64,000 nucleotides of DNA. It comes from Aestuariivirga litoralis. GTDB taxonomy: Bacteria; Pseudomonadota; Alphaproteobacteria; Rhizobiales; Aestuariivirgaceae. The notes beneath the pieces are model-generated. The model did no database searches. It saw only the letters and a list, made by a program, of their open reading frames with translations, and was not told the DNA's origin. The DNA lies in assembly GCF_003234965.1 (NCBI RefSeq), contig NZ_QKVK01000009.1:1-64000 (forward strand), in the 5' to 3' direction. The position numbers were made by a program, and so were the translations under genes. Each line of letters begins with the position of its first letter. Positions within the stretch are counted from its first letter, which is position 1. Of the stretch, positions 37,198-47,995 are shown in pieces.

Positions 37198-38232
37198 ATG
37201 AGTTTCAAGTCCAAAGCACTGCTGGCCGCCGCCATGGTGATGGCGATGTCAGCGCCCGCCTTCGCCGAAGGCGTGCTCAACATCTATAACTGGGGCAACT
37301 ACACCAGCCCCGAGGTGATCAAGAAGTTCGAAGAGAAGTACAACGTCAAGGTCACCATCACCGACTACGACTCGAACGACACGGCACTGGCCAAGGTGCG
37401 CGCCGGTGGCCACGGCTTCGACATGGTGGTGCCTTCGGCCAACTTCATGCCGATCTGGATCAGCGAGGGCCTGCTGCTCGAGACGCGGCCGGACCAGATG
37501 GAGAATTTCAAGAACGTCGATCCGCGCTGGGCGGACGTTCCCTATGATCCCGGCCGCCACTATTCGGTGCCGTGGCAGTGGGGCACGGTGGGTGTTTCGG
37601 TCAATACCAAGGCCTACCAGGGTGACGTGAACACCTGGGGCATCCTGTTCGACACGCCGGCCGAGCTCAAGGGCAAGGTCAACGTCGTTCCGGAAATGAC
37701 CGACGTGATCGATGCCGCCATCGCCTATAACGGGGGCACGCGCTGTACCACCGACAAGGAGGTGCTGAAGAAGGCGCGTGACACCCTGGTCGCCGCCAAG
37801 CCGAACTGGATCGCGATGGAATACTCGACGATCGAGAAGATGACCAAGGGCGACTATCTCGCCACCAGCGACTGGAACGGCTCGGCGCTGCGCCAGCGCC
37901 TGCAGAACCCGGACATCAAGTACGGCTATCCGAAGGAAGGCTTCACCGTCTGGATGGACAATCTCTCCGTCCTGAAGGATGCCAAGAACGTCGAGAACGC
38001 CAAGCTCTTCCAGAACTTCGTGATGGACCCGGAGAATGCGGCGGGCCTCTCGGCCTTCGCACGCTATGCCAACGGCATCGCGGGCTCGGAGAAGTTCATG
38101 CCGGCCGACATGAAGGACGCCCCGGAACTCACCATCCCGGCCGACCTCCAGGCCAAGTCCACCTTCGCGCTGGCCTGCCCGCCCGAAGCCGTGGAATTCT
38201 ACACCCGGATCTGGACCGACCTGATGAAGTGA
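37198..38232 (+). CDS. potD: Polyamine-type ABC transporter, substrate-binding protein
   Basis: A 344-residue periplasmic PotD/PotF-type binding protein. The signal peptide is residues 1-23 ([17 protein letters not shown]). The mature part begins [21 protein letters not shown], the diagnostic opening of polyamine binders, and has [14 protein letters not shown] and [15 protein letters not shown]. The ribosome binding site is CAGGGAG. The ligand could be putrescine, spermidine or another cationic amine. The strong terminator at 38258 closes the operon. Confidence 0.9.
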   Translation: MSFKSKALLAAAMVMAMSAPAFAEGVLNIYNWGNYTSPEVIKKFEEKYNVKVTITDYDSNDTALAKVRAGGHGFDMVVPSANFMPIWISEGLLLETRPDQMENFKNVDPRWADVPYDPGRHYSVPWQWGTVGVSVNTKAYQGDVNTWGILFDTPAELKGKVNVVPEMTDVIDAAIAYNGGTRCTTDKEVLKKARDTLVAAKPNWIAMEYSTIEKMTKGDYLATSDWNGSALRQRLQNPDIKYGYPKEGFTVWMDNLSVLKDAKNVENAKLFQNFVMDPENAAGLSAFARYANGIAGSEKFMPADMKDAPELTIPADLQAKSTFALACPPEAVEFYTRIWTDLMK

Positions 38233-38257
38233 TCCGCGCGCGCCGCGGTGCTATGCT

Positions 38258-38289
38258 GAAGGGAGGCTCCGGCCTCCCTTCTTCTTTTT
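38258..38289 (+). terminator. Rho-independent terminator of the pot operon
   Basis: GAAGGGAGGC (38258-38267) pairs perfectly with GCCTCCCTTC (38272-38281) around a TCCG loop, followed by TTCTTTTT. This is a classical intrinsic terminator 25 bases after potD. The following hydrolase gene starts only ten bases downstream, so it may depend on read-through. Confidence 0.9.
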
Positions 38290-38299
38290 GGGTGAACGC

Positions 38300-39502
38300 A
38301 TGACCTCCTACCGCAACTCCGATCCCCGCCCGCCGATCATGGAAGGCGCCCCGCCGCAGCTCGTGCCGACGCGCGAGGACTGGGACCGGCCGCCGTGGAA
38401 TCGCTGGGCCTTCCAGAACATCCGTCAGATCCTGCCCACGGCGGAGGTCTGGCGCGGCGAGGACCCGGTGAGACAGCTGCCCCGCAAGGAGCAGGACCTC
38501 GATGCGCTGCCCGTCACCTCGGTGGAAGGTGCTGCGACCACGCTCGCCGGCCTTCTCGACGAAACCTATACCGATGGCTTCATCGTTCTGAAGCAGGGTG
38601 CCGTCGTCTATGAGCGCTACTTCAACGGCATGACGCCGCGCACGCTGCATCTCTCGCAGTCGGTGGCAAAATCGGTCACCGCCGCCACCGCCGGCGTGCT
38701 GGTGGGCAAGGGCCTGCTCGACGTGAAAGCTCACGTCACCCACTATATCCCTGAACTCAACGACACTGCCTATCGCGGCGCGACGCTGCAGCACGTGCTG
38801 GACATGCGCAGCGGCGTCACCTTCGACGAGACCTATACCGATCCCTATTCCGATATCGGCCAGCTCGATGTCTCCTCCGGCTGGAAGCCCGTGCCGCCGG
38901 GCAGCGGTCCCAATTTCCGCTGGCCGCGCCACGTCTTCGAGCAGGTTCTGGGCCTCGGCAAGCTCGAATGCCGCCACGGCGAGCGCTTCTCCTACCGCTC
39001 GATCGAGACGGAAGTGCTGGGATTCTGCATGGAACGCGCCACCGGAAAGCGCCTCTACCAGATCGTCTCGGACGAACTCTGGCAGCCCATGGGCGCCGAG
39101 CAGAGCGCCAGTTTCACCGTGGATGCGGTGGGAAGCTCGCTCGCCGACGGCGGCTTCAACGCCTGCCTGCGCGACTATGCGCGGGTGGGCCAGCTCTATC
39201 TCGACAATGGCGGCGGCATCATCCCGCACGACTGGGTGGAGGCGACGCGCAGCGGCATCCATGATCCCGCAGCACCGCCGTCGCCATCGCTGCCGCAGGG
39301 TTCCTACCGCAACAAGTGGTGGATCGAGGACCCGCGCACGCGGTCGATCTATGCGCGCGGCGTCTTCGGCCAGATGATCTATGTGAACTGGGATTACGGG
39401 ATCGTTGCCGCCAAGCTTTCGAGCTGGCCCGACTTCCTGTCGACGCCCTTCAATATCGCCACGCAGGCCGCACTGCACGCCATCGGAAGGCACCTCGCAT
39501 GA
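38300..39502 (+). CDS. Serine hydrolase of the beta-lactamase family
   Basis: A 400-residue protein with the class-C-type SxxK motif SVAK (Ser121-Lys124) in LSQSVAKSVTAATAGVLV, a candidate YxN-like RSIETEV region and a C-terminal GVFGQMIYV segment (HxG/KTG equivalent). No signal peptide is visible, so it is probably a cytoplasmic esterase or amide hydrolase and not a penicillin-binding protein. It overlaps the next hydrolase by four bases (ATGA). Confidence 0.85.
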   Translation: MTSYRNSDPRPPIMEGAPPQLVPTREDWDRPPWNRWAFQNIRQILPTAEVWRGEDPVRQLPRKEQDLDALPVTSVEGAATTLAGLLDETYTDGFIVLKQGAVVYERYFNGMTPRTLHLSQSVAKSVTAATAGVLVGKGLLDVKAHVTHYIPELNDTAYRGATLQHVLDMRSGVTFDETYTDPYSDIGQLDVSSGWKPVPPGSGPNFRWPRHVFEQVLGLGKLECRHGERFSYRSIETEVLGFCMERATGKRLYQIVSDELWQPMGAEQSASFTVDAVGSSLADGGFNACLRDYARVGQLYLDNGGGIIPHDWVEATRSGIHDPAAPPSPSLPQGSYRNKWWIEDPRTRSIYARGVFGQMIYVNWDYGIVAAKLSSWPDFLSTPFNIATQAALHAIGRHLA

Positions 39503-40149
39503 GCCACATACTCGACACCGTCATCGAACGCCACGCCCTGGCGCGCGCCGGTGCGCCCCCGGCACGCGCCAAGGGCATCGTCCTGCTCATCCATGGCCGT
39601 GGCGCCACGGCCGAAAGCATGCTGCCGATTGCCGATGTGGTGGCCCAGCCGGAGCTCTGCTATCTCGCCCCGCAGGCCGAGCGTTATACTTGGTATCCGC
39701 AGAGCTTCATGGCGCCCACCGCGGCGAACGAGCCCTGGCTCACCCGCGCGCTGGACCGCGTGGCGGCGATCATCGCCGACATTCTGGCCGCCGGCATTGC
39801 GCCGGAGAGGCTCGCCATCACCGGCTTCAGCCAGGGCGCTTGCCTGACCAGCGAAACCGTGCTGCGCAACCCGCGGCCCTATGGCTTCGTCGGCGTGCTG
39901 AGCGGCGGCGCCATTGGCCCGCCGGGCACGCCGCGCGACTATGCGGGCTCGCTGGAGGGCGCCACCATCTTCCTCGGCTGCTCGGACCATGACCCGCACA
40001 TTCCGCTGGCGCGCGTGAAGGAGACCACACAACTCTTCACCCGCATGGGGGCCGCCGTCACCGAGCGCATCTATCCGGGGTCGTCACACGGCATCAATGA
40101 CGACGAGATCACGAAACTGCGAACGGGGCTCGCTCCGCTGGCCACCTGA
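39499..40149 (+). CDS. Alpha/beta hydrolase (phospholipase/carboxylesterase family)
   Basis: A 216-residue alpha/beta hydrolase of the YpfH/carboxylesterase type. The oxyanion region is LIHGRGATAE, the nucleophile Ser111 lies in GFSQGAC, the acid is Asp163 or Asp165 in CSDHDPHIP, and His197 is in GSSHGIN. Start ATG 39499 overlaps the previous stop (ATGA). It forms a two-gene unit with the serine hydrolase. Substrate unknown; short-chain esters are typical of the family. Confidence 0.88.
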   Translation: MSHILDTVIERHALARAGAPPARAKGIVLLIHGRGATAESMLPIADVVAQPELCYLAPQAERYTWYPQSFMAPTAANEPWLTRALDRVAAIIADILAAGIAPERLAITGFSQGACLTSETVLRNPRPYGFVGVLSGGAIGPPGTPRDYAGSLEGATIFLGCSDHDPHIPLARVKETTQLFTRMGAAVTERIYPGSSHGINDDEITKLRTGLAPLAT

Positions 40150-40206
40150 CATCCATGATTCCGCCCGCTTCGTAGACAAGCCTGCTCAGTTGAAAGTGGG
40201 TGCCCA

Positions 40207-41319
40207 ATGATCGACCGCCGAAGCCTTCTCGCCAGCCTGCTCGCCGTCCCGCTCGCGCCACTTGCTGCGCGCGCCTCGTCGAACGTGACGCTGGAGACCG
40301 TGGCCGAGGGCCTCGATCATCCCTGGTCCTTCGCCTTCCTGCCGGAGGGCCCGATCCTCGTCACCGAGCGGAAGGGCAATCTCCGCACCATCGCATCGGA
40401 CGGCAAGTTGTCGGAGCCCATCAGCGGTTTGCCGGAGGTTGCCGCCGGGGGGCAGGGTGGGCTCCTGGACATCGCCCTCCACCCGAATTTCGCCACGACG
40501 CGCCTCGTCTTCCTGTCCTTCGCGGAGCCACGCGAGGAGGGCAAGAACGGAACCAGCGTGATGCGCGGGCGGCTGTCGGAGGACCTGCGCAGCCTCTCGG
40601 ATGTGAAGGTCATTTTCCGGGAGCAACCCGCCTACAAGGGCGGCGCGCATTTCGGCTCCCGGCTCGCCTTCGACAGGACGGGTGCGCTTTTCGTCACCAC
40701 CGGCGACCGGCTGAACCTGCGTCCGCTGGTGCAGCAGACCGACAACCACATCGGCAAGGTCATCCGCATCACCGAGGATGGCGGCATTCCGCCGGACAAT
40801 CCGAAGGTGGCGGGCTGGCTTCCGGAAATCTGGTCCATCGGCCACCGCAACCTGCAGGGCGCGACCATCCATCCCGAGACCGGCAGGCTGTGGACCACGG
40901 AACATGGCGCCAAGGGCGGCGACGAACTGAACCATCCGGAAGCGGGAAGGAATTACGGCTGGCCCGTCATCACCTACAGCCGCGAGTATTCCGGCGAGCC
41001 GATCGGGGAGGGCCTCACCGAGACGCCCGGCATGGAACAGCCCGTCCATGTGTGGACGCCCTCCATCGGTCCTTCGGGCATGGTGTTCTATACCGGAGAC
41101 CGCTATTCGAACTGGAAGGGCGATCTCTTCGTCGGCGCCCTGGCGCTGAAGCACGTGGCGCGGCTGAAGCTCGACGGCGACAAGGTCATCGAGGAGGAAA
41201 AGCTCTTCGACGGCGAAGCCCGCTTTCGCGACGTGCGGCAGGGGCCGGACGGGTTCTTCTACGTGCTGACGGATGAGGCGGCGCCGAAGGGGCGGGTGAT
41301 GCGGGTGGTTGCGGGGTGA
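40207..41319 (+). CDS. PQQ-dependent sugar dehydrogenase (GSDH/YliI family)
   Basis: The protein has 370 residues. The N-terminus MIDRRSLLASLLAVPLAPLAARA carries an arginine pair before the hydrophobic stretch, which suggests Tat export. The mature protein is a six-bladed propeller: GLDHPWSFAFLPEG, EVAAGGQGGLLDIALHPNF, GSRLAFDRTGALFVTTGDR, WSIGHRNLQG and EHGAKGGDELNH. These are family motifs of soluble aldose dehydrogenases that use PQQ and calcium in the periplasm. No PQQ synthesis gene is nearby. Confidence 0.88.
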   Translation: MIDRRSLLASLLAVPLAPLAARASSNVTLETVAEGLDHPWSFAFLPEGPILVTERKGNLRTIASDGKLSEPISGLPEVAAGGQGGLLDIALHPNFATTRLVFLSFAEPREEGKNGTSVMRGRLSEDLRSLSDVKVIFREQPAYKGGAHFGSRLAFDRTGALFVTTGDRLNLRPLVQQTDNHIGKVIRITEDGGIPPDNPKVAGWLPEIWSIGHRNLQGATIHPETGRLWTTEHGAKGGDELNHPEAGRNYGWPVITYSREYSGEPIGEGLTETPGMEQPVHVWTPSIGPSGMVFYTGDRYSNWKGDLFVGALALKHVARLKLDGDKVIEEEKLFDGEARFRDVRQGPDGFFYVLTDEAAPKGRVMRVVAG

Positions 41320-41332
41320 GCGATCTCTGAGC

Positions 41333-41413
41333 CTCATCATGCCCGGACTTGGTCCGGGCATCCTCTTCGCGGTCACCGAAAAGGATGGCCGGGACGCGCC
41401 CGGCCATGATGAG
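41333..41413. repeat. Double-hairpin palindromic repeat, family A copy 1
   Basis: The outer arms are CTCATCATG (41333-41341) and CATGATGAG (41405-41413). Inside are hairpin ATGCCCGGAC-TTG-GTCCGGGCAT (41339-41361) and hairpin ATGGCCGGG-ACGCG-CCCGGCCAT (41385-41407), joined by ATCCT...AGGAT. It lies between the convergent dehydrogenase and hutU genes and may end transcription from both sides. Two close copies occur at 52156 and 61706. Confidence 0.85.
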
Positions 41414-41436
41414 AGTGGGGTGAGAGTCGCTGTAAC

Positions 41437-43107
41437 TTACACCGTGATCCCCGGAAGCTTCAGCCCCTGTTCCCTGGCGCACTCCACCGCGATCTCGTAA
41501 CCCGCATCGGCATGGCGCATGACGCCGGTGCCGGGGTCGTTCCACAGCACGCGCTCGAGGCGGCGCCTGGCATCGTCCGTGCCGTCGGCGACGATCACCA
41601 TGCCGGCATGCTGGGAGTACCCGATGCCGACGCCGCCGCCATGGTGCAGCGACACCCATGTGGCGCCCGACGCGGTGTTGAGCAGCGCGTTGAGCAGCGG
41701 CCAGTCGGACACTGCGTCCGAGCCATCGATCATGCCTTCCGTCTCGCGGTTGGGCGAGGCGACGGAGCCGGAGTCGAGGTGGTCGCGGCCGATGACGATG
41801 GGTGCTTCGAGCTCGCCGTTCTTTACCATCTCGTTGAAGGCCATGCCGAGGCGGTGGCGTTGCCCCAAGCCCACCCAGCAGATGCGCGCGGGAAGGCCTT
41901 GGAAGGCGATGCGCTCGCGCGCCATGTCGAGCCAGTTGTGGAGGTGCGGATCGTCGGGGATCAGCTCCTTCACGCGCTGGTCGGTCTTGTAGATGTCCTC
42001 CGGGTTGCCGGAGAGTGCGGCCCAGCGGAAGGGCCCGATGCCGCGGCAGAACAGCGGCCGGATGTAGGCTGGCACGAAGCCCGGGAATTCGAAGGCGTTC
42101 TTGAGGCCCATCTCGAGCGCCATCTGGCGGATGTTGTTGCCATAGTCGAGCGTCGGCACGCCCATGTGCCAGTAGTCGAGCATGGCCTGCACATGCGCCT
42201 TCATCGAGGCCATGGCGGCGGCCTTCACCGCCTGCGGGTCGGTGACGCGCTTCTCTTCCCATTCGGCCAGTGTCCAGCCGGCGGGGAGATAGCCGTTGAT
42301 CGGGTCATGCGCCGAGGTCTGGTCGGTGAGCGCATCGGGGCGGATGCCGCGCTTGACGAATTCGGGCAGTAGTTCTGCGGCGTTGCCGAGCAGGCCGACG
42401 CTGATGGGCTTGCCCTGCTTGTGCGAGCGGTCGATGATCTCGAGCGCTTCCTCGATCGAGTTGGCCTTGGTGTCGAGGTAGCGTGTCTTCAACCGGAATT
42501 CGATGCGCGAGGGCTGGCATTCGATGGCGACCATCGAGGCGCCGGCCATGGTGGCGGCGAGCGGCTGCGCGCCGCCCATGCCGCCGAGGCCAGCGGTGAG
42601 GAACCACTTGCCCTTGAGGTTGCCGTTGTAGTGCTTGCGGCCCACTTCGGCGAAGGTCTCGTAGGTTCCCTGCACGATGCCCTGCGTGCCGATATAGATC
42701 CACGAGCCGGCCGTCATCTGGCCGTACATCATCAGGCCCTTCTTATCGAGCTCGTTGAAATGGTCCCAGGTGCCCCAGTGCGGTACGAGGTTGGAGTTGG
42801 CGATCAGCACGCGCGGCGCATCCTTGTGGGTGCGGAAGATGCCGACGGGCTTGCCGGACTGGACGAGCAGTGTCTCGTCCTCCTCGAGCGAGCGGAGGCC
42901 CGCCACGATCTTGTCGAAGGCTTCCCAGTTGCGCGCGGCGCGGCCGATTCCGCCATAGACGACAAGCTCTTCCGGGCGTTCGGCAACACCGGGATCGAGG
43001 TTGTTCATCAGCATGCGCAAGGGCGCCTCGGTGAGCCAGCTCTTGGCCGAGATCGTGGTGCCGGTGGGCGCCTTGATGACGCGGGTGTTGTCGCGGCGGG
43101 TGGTCAT
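41437..43107 (-). CDS. hutU: Urocanate hydratase
   Basis: A 556-residue urocanase, the full usual length. Recognisable segments: [46 protein letters not shown], the NAD-binding [14 protein letters not shown], and [13 protein letters not shown]. It adds water to urocanate to give imidazolone propionate, using tightly bound NAD. ATG 43107 has AGGAG eight bases upstream; a longer in-frame reading to 43251 is arginine-proline-rich and overlaps hutC. It is the last gene of hutI-hutC-hutU. Confidence 0.96.
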   Translation of the reverse strand: MTTRRDNTRVIKAPTGTTISAKSWLTEAPLRMLMNNLDPGVAERPEELVVYGGIGRAARNWEAFDKIVAGLRSLEEDETLLVQSGKPVGIFRTHKDAPRVLIANSNLVPHWGTWDHFNELDKKGLMMYGQMTAGSWIYIGTQGIVQGTYETFAEVGRKHYNGNLKGKWFLTAGLGGMGGAQPLAATMAGASMVAIECQPSRIEFRLKTRYLDTKANSIEEALEIIDRSHKQGKPISVGLLGNAAELLPEFVKRGIRPDALTDQTSAHDPINGYLPAGWTLAEWEEKRVTDPQAVKAAAMASMKAHVQAMLDYWHMGVPTLDYGNNIRQMALEMGLKNAFEFPGFVPAYIRPLFCRGIGPFRWAALSGNPEDIYKTDQRVKELIPDDPHLHNWLDMARERIAFQGLPARICWVGLGQRHRLGMAFNEMVKNGELEAPIVIGRDHLDSGSVASPNRETEGMIDGSDAVSDWPLLNALLNTASGATWVSLHHGGGVGIGYSQHAGMVIVADGTDDARRRLERVLWNDPGTGVMRHADAGYEIAVECAREQGLKLPGITV

Positions 43108-43118
43108 GGGAAGGGCTC

Positions 43119-43850
43119 CTATTGCGAGAAGGTGCCGCGCGCGTTGGTGCGGTGGCGGCTGTACAGCGCGTAGCGGCTGGCGGGGTAGGTGAGGGTGACG
43201 ACGGTTGCGACGCGTGCCCGGCTCCATGAGCGGCGGTAGAGCGCCAGGCATGGTTCGAGTGCGGCAATGTTGAGCAGCCGTTGCTGTTCGGTTGTCGGAA
43301 GCGTTGCCTCCACCGTGTGCTCCAGCTCATCCACCGGCGTTGCGGCGAGCAACACGGCAGTTGGTGTCGTTTCTGTGAAGTCATGGTCGAGGAAGTCGGG
43401 GACGAGCGACGGGTTGACGTGGCGGTCCTCGAGCTGGACGGGCACGCCGTTTTCCTCATGCACGATGACGATGTGGAAGAGCTGCTTCAGCGCCCGGTCC
43501 TCGAACTCCTCGGCCAGCGCCGGATTGGCATCGACCAGCCCCTTGCGGATGAGGCGTGAGGAATAGCGGTGGCCGCGCTGGGCGATCTCCTCGGCGATGT
43601 TGCGGAGCTCCATCAGGCTGGAGAGGGCGGGCGACTCCTTGACGAAGGTGCCCACACCGGGGACACGGCTGAGGAAGCCCTCGGCGGTGAGCTCGCGCAG
43701 CGCGCGGTTGGCCGTCATGCGGCTGATGCGGAAGCTTTCGACCAGCTCGTTCTCGGAGGGCACGCGGCGGCCCGCCTCCCAGGCGCCGGAGCGGATGTTC
43801 TCCAGGATGTGGTCCTTGACCTTGGCGTAGAGCGGCTGGGCCTCGCTCAT
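43119..43850 (-). CDS. hutC: Histidine utilisation repressor HutC (GntR family)
   Basis: This 243-residue regulator has a GntR winged helix (residues ~5-70: [44 protein letters not shown]) and a UTRA ligand-binding domain (~85-235) with [12 protein letters not shown] and [24 protein letters not shown]. It binds urocanate and represses hut genes until histidine is broken down. ATG 43850 overlaps the hutI stop by one base. The likely target is the palindrome at 45066-45075. Confidence 0.94.
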   Translation of the reverse strand: MSEAQPLYAKVKDHILENIRSGAWEAGRRVPSENELVESFRISRMTANRALRELTAEGFLSRVPGVGTFVKESPALSSLMELRNIAEEIAQRGHRYSSRLIRKGLVDANPALAEEFEDRALKQLFHIVIVHEENGVPVQLEDRHVNPSLVPDFLDHDFTETTPTAVLLAATPVDELEHTVEATLPTTEQQRLLNIAALEPCLALYRRSWSRARVATVVTLTYPASRYALYSRHRTNARGTFSQ

Positions 43851-45043
43851 CAGAGGATGCCCCGCACCAGTTCGCCATGGTGGATGACGGCGGCGAGCGG
43901 GTTGAATCCCAGCGGATAGGCGAGGTCGCCCGGCCGCGCGGTGTTCCACAGCGCGATGTCGGCGCGCATGCCCGGCGTGAGGAGTCCGCGGTCATAGAGG
44001 CCGAGCGCCTTGGCGGCATTGTCGGTGACGCCCCTCAGTGCTTCTTCCGGCGTGAGGCCGAAGAGCACGCAGGCCATGTTCATGGCGGTGAGGATCGAGT
44101 GCACGGGCGAGGTGCCGGGGTTGAGGTCGGTGGCGACCGCCAGGGGCACCCCTGCCTTGCGGAGGGCATCGACCGGCGGCGCCTGCTTTTCGCGCAGGTA
44201 ATAGAAGGCGCCGGGGAGCAGCACCGCCACCGTGCCGGAGCGGGCAATGGCATCCACCCCCGGCTGGTCGAGATATTCGATGTGGTCGACCGACAGGGCC
44301 CCGAATGAGGCCGCCATGGCCGAGCCGCCGAGATTGGAGAGCTGCTCGGCATGGAGCTTGACGGGGAGACCCAGCGCCTTGGCGGTTTCGAAGACCCGGC
44401 GGGTCTCATCGACCGAGAAGGCGATGCCCTCGCAGAAGGCGTCAACGGCGTCGGCGAGCTTCGCCTCCGCCACTGCGGGCATCACCTCGTTGCAGACGAG
44501 GTCGAGGTAGCCCGCCCGGTTCTCCCTGAACTCCGGCGGCAGGGCATGGGCGCCGAGATAGGTGGTGACCACGTCGACCGGGCGCCACTGGGAAAGCTCC
44601 CGGGCCACTTTGAGCATCTTGATCTCGGTGTCGCGGTCGAGCCCGTAGCCCGACTTGACCTCGATGGTCGTCACCCCCTCGGCCAGCAGGCTGTCCAGCC
44701 GGCGCAGCGCCGAGGCGGCCAGATCGGCTTCCGATTCGGCCCGCGTCATCCGCACGGTGGCGGCGATGCCGCCGCCGGCCCTGGCGATCTCCGCATAGGA
44801 TGTGCCGGTGAGGCGCTGCTCGAACTCATGCGCCCGGCTGCCGCCATAGACGAGGTGGGTGTGGCAGTCGATGAGGCCCGGGGTGGCCAGCCTGCCCTCG
44901 CAGTCGGTCGCGTCATGGCCTGAGGGCGCTTCAGACCGGGGGCCGACCCAGGCGATGCGGCCGCCCTCGATGAGGATCGCGGCGTCCTCGATCAGGCCAT
45001 AGCCGTCCTTCATGGTGGCGGCCGTGAGGTTGGTGAGCAGCAT
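43850..45043 (-). CDS. hutI: Imidazolonepropionase
   Basis: A 397-residue amidohydrolase. Metal-binding [16 protein letters not shown], the KSGYGLD loop, [11 protein letters not shown] and [11 protein letters not shown] are hallmarks of HutI, which opens the ring of imidazolone propionate to N-formimidoyl-glutamate. ATG 45043 has GAGG eight bases upstream; an in-frame ATG 16 codons earlier would overlap the hutF promoter and is rejected. Divergent from hutF. Confidence 0.95.
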   Translation of the reverse strand: MLLTNLTAATMKDGYGLIEDAAILIEGGRIAWVGPRSEAPSGHDATDCEGRLATPGLIDCHTHLVYGGSRAHEFEQRLTGTSYAEIARAGGGIAATVRMTRAESEADLAASALRRLDSLLAEGVTTIEVKSGYGLDRDTEIKMLKVARELSQWRPVDVVTTYLGAHALPPEFRENRAGYLDLVCNEVMPAVAEAKLADAVDAFCEGIAFSVDETRRVFETAKALGLPVKLHAEQLSNLGGSAMAASFGALSVDHIEYLDQPGVDAIARSGTVAVLLPGAFYYLREKQAPPVDALRKAGVPLAVATDLNPGTSPVHSILTAMNMACVLFGLTPEEALRGVTDNAAKALGLYDRGLLTPGMRADIALWNTARPGDLAYPLGFNPLAAVIHHGELVRGIL

Positions 45044-45054
45044 GACGAAGCCTC

Positions 45055-45082
45055 TTGTATAAGGTTGTATATACAGTATAGT
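45055..45082 (+). promoter_or_regulatory. hutF promoter with HutC-type operator
   Basis: TTGTAT (45055-45060), a 16-base spacer and TATAGT (45077-45082). The expected start falls at or next to the hutF ATG (45090), implying a leaderless mRNA. The perfect palindrome TGTATATACA (45066-45075) lies in the spacer and fits the TGTA-N2-TACA pattern reported for HutC sites. Binding here would block hutF and probably hutI as well. Confidence 0.6.
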
Positions 45083-45089
45083 CCGACCC

Positions 45090-46454
45090 ATGGAAAGCCG
45101 GAAATTTCACTTCGCCAGCGCGCTCACGCCGCAAGGCTGGCAACGGGATGTGACCGTCACCGTCGACAGCGGCGGCATGATTTCGGGCGTCGCGGCGGGC
45201 CGTGCGGAGGGCGAACGCCTCTCCGGCATCGCCGTGCCGGCAATGCCCAACGTCCATTCCCACGCCCACCAGCGCTTCATGCTGGGCCTTGCCGAGCGGG
45301 CAGGGCCGGGGGCGGACAGTTTCTGGACCTGGCGGGAGGCGATGTATGGCTTCGCGCTGCGCCTGTCGCCCGACGACCTCGAAGCGGTGGCCGCACAGCT
45401 TTATGTGGAGATGCTGAAGGCCGGTTTCTCGATCGTCGGCGAGTTCCAGTACCTGCACCACCAGCCGGACGGCACCCCCTACGCCGACCCGGCCGAGATG
45501 AGCCTCCGCTGTTTTGCTGCGGCGCAACATGCAGGGATCGGCATCACCATCCTGCCCACGCTCTATGCTTTCGGCGGCTTCGGCGGGCAGGACCCGGTGG
45601 CAGGCCAGCGGCGCTTCCTGAACCAGGCGGAGCGCTTCCTGAAGATCGTGGACAACCTGTCTATACAGGCAAAGGGAGACCCCCTTCGCCGCGTCGGCAT
45701 CTCGCCCCACTCGCTGCGGGCGGTGACGCCGGAGCTGCTGCGCGAGGTGGTTGCCGGGCTGCCGGACGATGCCCCCATCCACGTGCATGTCGCCGAGCAG
45801 GTGAAGGAGGTGGACGACTGCCTCGCCTTCTCGGGCCGCCGCCCGGTGGAGCTGCTGATGGAGAGCTTCGCACTTTCCGACCGCTGGACGGCGATCCACG
45901 CCACCCACATGACCCCGGCCGAGACGGCCGCGCTGGCCCGCTCCGGCGCCATTGCCGGGCTGTGCCCGACCACCGAGGCCAATCTCGGTGACGGCATCTT
46001 CCCCGCCACCGGCTTCATGGCCGAAGGCGGGGCCATCGCCATCGGCTCCGACAGCCACATCACCGTTTCACCTGCGGAAGACCTGCGCATGCTGGAATAT
46101 TCCCAGCGCCTGCGCGACCGCACCCGCAATGCGCTGGCGGCCGGCCCCGGCCAGTCCACGGGGCGCACACTGTTTGACGCGGCGCTCAAGGGCGGGGCGC
46201 GCTCGATGCGCCAGCCGGTGGGCGCCATCGCCCCCGGATACAGGGCGGACATCACGGTGCTCGATGCAGATCACCCGCTGCTGGCGGGGCGGCGCGAGGA
46301 TGCGGCCCTCGACACCTGGATCTTTTCCGGCGGCAATGCGCTGGTGAAGGACGTCATCGTCGGCGGCACGCAGGTCGTGAAGGACCGCCACCACGTCAAC
46401 GAAGAGACCATCGCGCGGAACTTCCGCGCTGCCTTGAGGAGGCTCGACACATGA
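45090..46454 (+). CDS. hutF: Formimidoylglutamate deiminase
   Basis: A 454-residue amidohydrolase. [21 protein letters not shown] holds the first metal ligands; [24 protein letters not shown] and [24 protein letters not shown] complete the site. HutF removes ammonia from formiminoglutamate to give N-formylglutamate, so this organism should use the five-step pathway. No ribosome binding site is seen before the ATG and the promoter is only eight bases away, which supports a leaderless transcript. The end overlaps hutH by four bases. Confidence 0.93.
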   Translation: MESRKFHFASALTPQGWQRDVTVTVDSGGMISGVAAGRAEGERLSGIAVPAMPNVHSHAHQRFMLGLAERAGPGADSFWTWREAMYGFALRLSPDDLEAVAAQLYVEMLKAGFSIVGEFQYLHHQPDGTPYADPAEMSLRCFAAAQHAGIGITILPTLYAFGGFGGQDPVAGQRRFLNQAERFLKIVDNLSIQAKGDPLRRVGISPHSLRAVTPELLREVVAGLPDDAPIHVHVAEQVKEVDDCLAFSGRRPVELLMESFALSDRWTAIHATHMTPAETAALARSGAIAGLCPTTEANLGDGIFPATGFMAEGGAIAIGSDSHITVSPAEDLRMLEYSQRLRDRTRNALAAGPGQSTGRTLFDAALKGGARSMRQPVGAIAPGYRADITVLDADHPLLAGRREDAALDTWIFSGGNALVKDVIVGGTQVVKDRHHVNEETIARNFRAALRRLDT

Positions 46455-47983
46455 TCGCCATCGGTGAACGCCCGCTGGACCTTGCCGACATCCGCGCCGC
46501 GCTGGCAGGCCCGATCAAGGTCACGCTGTCGGACGGCGCGCGCGCCCGCATCATCCGCTCGGCCGAGACGGTGAAGCGGCTGCTGGCCACGGGCGATGCG
46601 ATCTATGGCGTCAACACCGGCTTCGGCAAGCTGGCCAAGACGCGCATCGCCATGGTCGACCTCGACCGGCTGCAGGTCAATATCGTGCGCTCGCATGCGG
46701 CAGGCGTGGGTGCACCCCTCTCGGCGGGCGTCACCCGGCTGATCCTGCTGATGAAGCTCAATGCGCTCTCACAGGGCGCCTCGGGCATCTCGCTCGCTGC
46801 CATGGAGGCGCTGGCCGCCCTCATCAATGCGGACGTGCTGCCGGTGATCCCCGGCCAGGGATCGGTTGGCGCCTCGGGCGATCTGGCACCGCTCGCCCAC
46901 ATGAGCCTGGTGCTGATCGGCGAAGGCGAGGCCATGGTGAAGGGCGCACGCGTGTCCGGCGCCGAAGCTCTCAAGGCTGCGGGCGTCGCCCCCGTGGCGC
47001 TCGGCCCCAAGGAGGGCCTCGCGCTGCTGAACGGCACGCAGGTCTCGACCGCATTGGCGCTCGCCGGCCTCGTCGCCGCCGAACGCAATGCCGAGGCCGC
47101 GATCCTCGCGGGCGCCATGTCGGTCGATGCCGTGATGGGCTCCGACACGCCCTTCGACCCGCGCATCCATGCGCTGCGGCCCCATCCGGGCCAGCAGCTG
47201 GCGGCGTCGCATTACCGCCGCCTGCTCGGCGGCAGCCAGATCCGCGCCTCGCACCTCGAGGGCGATGACCGGGTGCAGGACCCCTATTCCTTCCGCTGCC
47301 AGCCGCAGGTGATGGGCGCCTGCCTCGACCTTTTGGCCAATGCCGCGAGGACACTGGTGATCGAGGCCAATGCGGTCTCCGACAACCCGCTCGTCTTCGC
47401 CGAGGATGGTGCCGTGCTCTCCGGCGGCAATTTCCATGCCGAGCCCGTGGCCTTCGCGGCGGACATCATCGCCATGGCGATTGCCGAGATCGGCTCGCTG
47501 TCCGAGCGGCGCATCGCGGCGCTGATCGATTCCTCGATCTCGCTGCTGCCGCCCTTCCTCATCCGCAACCCCGGCCTCAACTCCGGCTTCATGATCCCGC
47601 AATGCACGGCGGCGGCGCTGATGAGCGAGAACAAGCAGATGTCGCATCCGGCCTCGGTTGATTCGGCACCCACATCGGCCAACCAGGAAGACCATGTGTC
47701 CATGGCCACCCATGGCGCGCGGCGGCTGGGGTTGATGAACGCCAATCTCTCCCGCATCATCGCCATCGAGCTGATGGCAGCGGCAGAAGGCATCGACTTC
47801 CGCCGGCCGCTGGCATCTTCCGCGCCCATCGAGGAGGCGCACCGCATCGTGCGTGCCAAATCGGCCAAGCGCGACGAGGACCGCGAATTCGCCACCGACA
47901 CCGAGGCCGTCGCCACGCTCGTCGAGCAGGGCAGCTTTGCACAGCTGGTGCCGGAGTTGCTCGGCGCGCTGGGCTGCAGGTAG
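46451..47983 (+). CDS. hutH: Histidine ammonia-lyase
   Basis: A 510-residue lyase with the Ala141-Ser142-Gly143 triplet in [12 protein letters not shown], which cyclises into the MIO cofactor, plus [11 protein letters not shown] near residue 52 and [14 protein letters not shown]. It converts L-histidine into urocanate and ammonia, the first step of the pathway. ATGA overlap with hutF. hutG, needed for the last step after HutF, does not follow; a palindromic repeat and an unrelated SDR come next. Confidence 0.96.
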   Translation: MIAIGERPLDLADIRAALAGPIKVTLSDGARARIIRSAETVKRLLATGDAIYGVNTGFGKLAKTRIAMVDLDRLQVNIVRSHAAGVGAPLSAGVTRLILLMKLNALSQGASGISLAAMEALAALINADVLPVIPGQGSVGASGDLAPLAHMSLVLIGEGEAMVKGARVSGAEALKAAGVAPVALGPKEGLALLNGTQVSTALALAGLVAAERNAEAAILAGAMSVDAVMGSDTPFDPRIHALRPHPGQQLAASHYRRLLGGSQIRASHLEGDDRVQDPYSFRCQPQVMGACLDLLANAARTLVIEANAVSDNPLVFAEDGAVLSGGNFHAEPVAFAADIIAMAIAEIGSLSERRIAALIDSSISLLPPFLIRNPGLNSGFMIPQCTAAALMSENKQMSHPASVDSAPTSANQEDHVSMATHGARRLGLMNANLSRIIAIELMAAAEGIDFRRPLASSAPIEEAHRIVRAKSAKRDEDREFATDTEAVATLVEQGSFAQLVPELLGALGCR

Positions 47984-47995
47984 ATACAATAGGGT

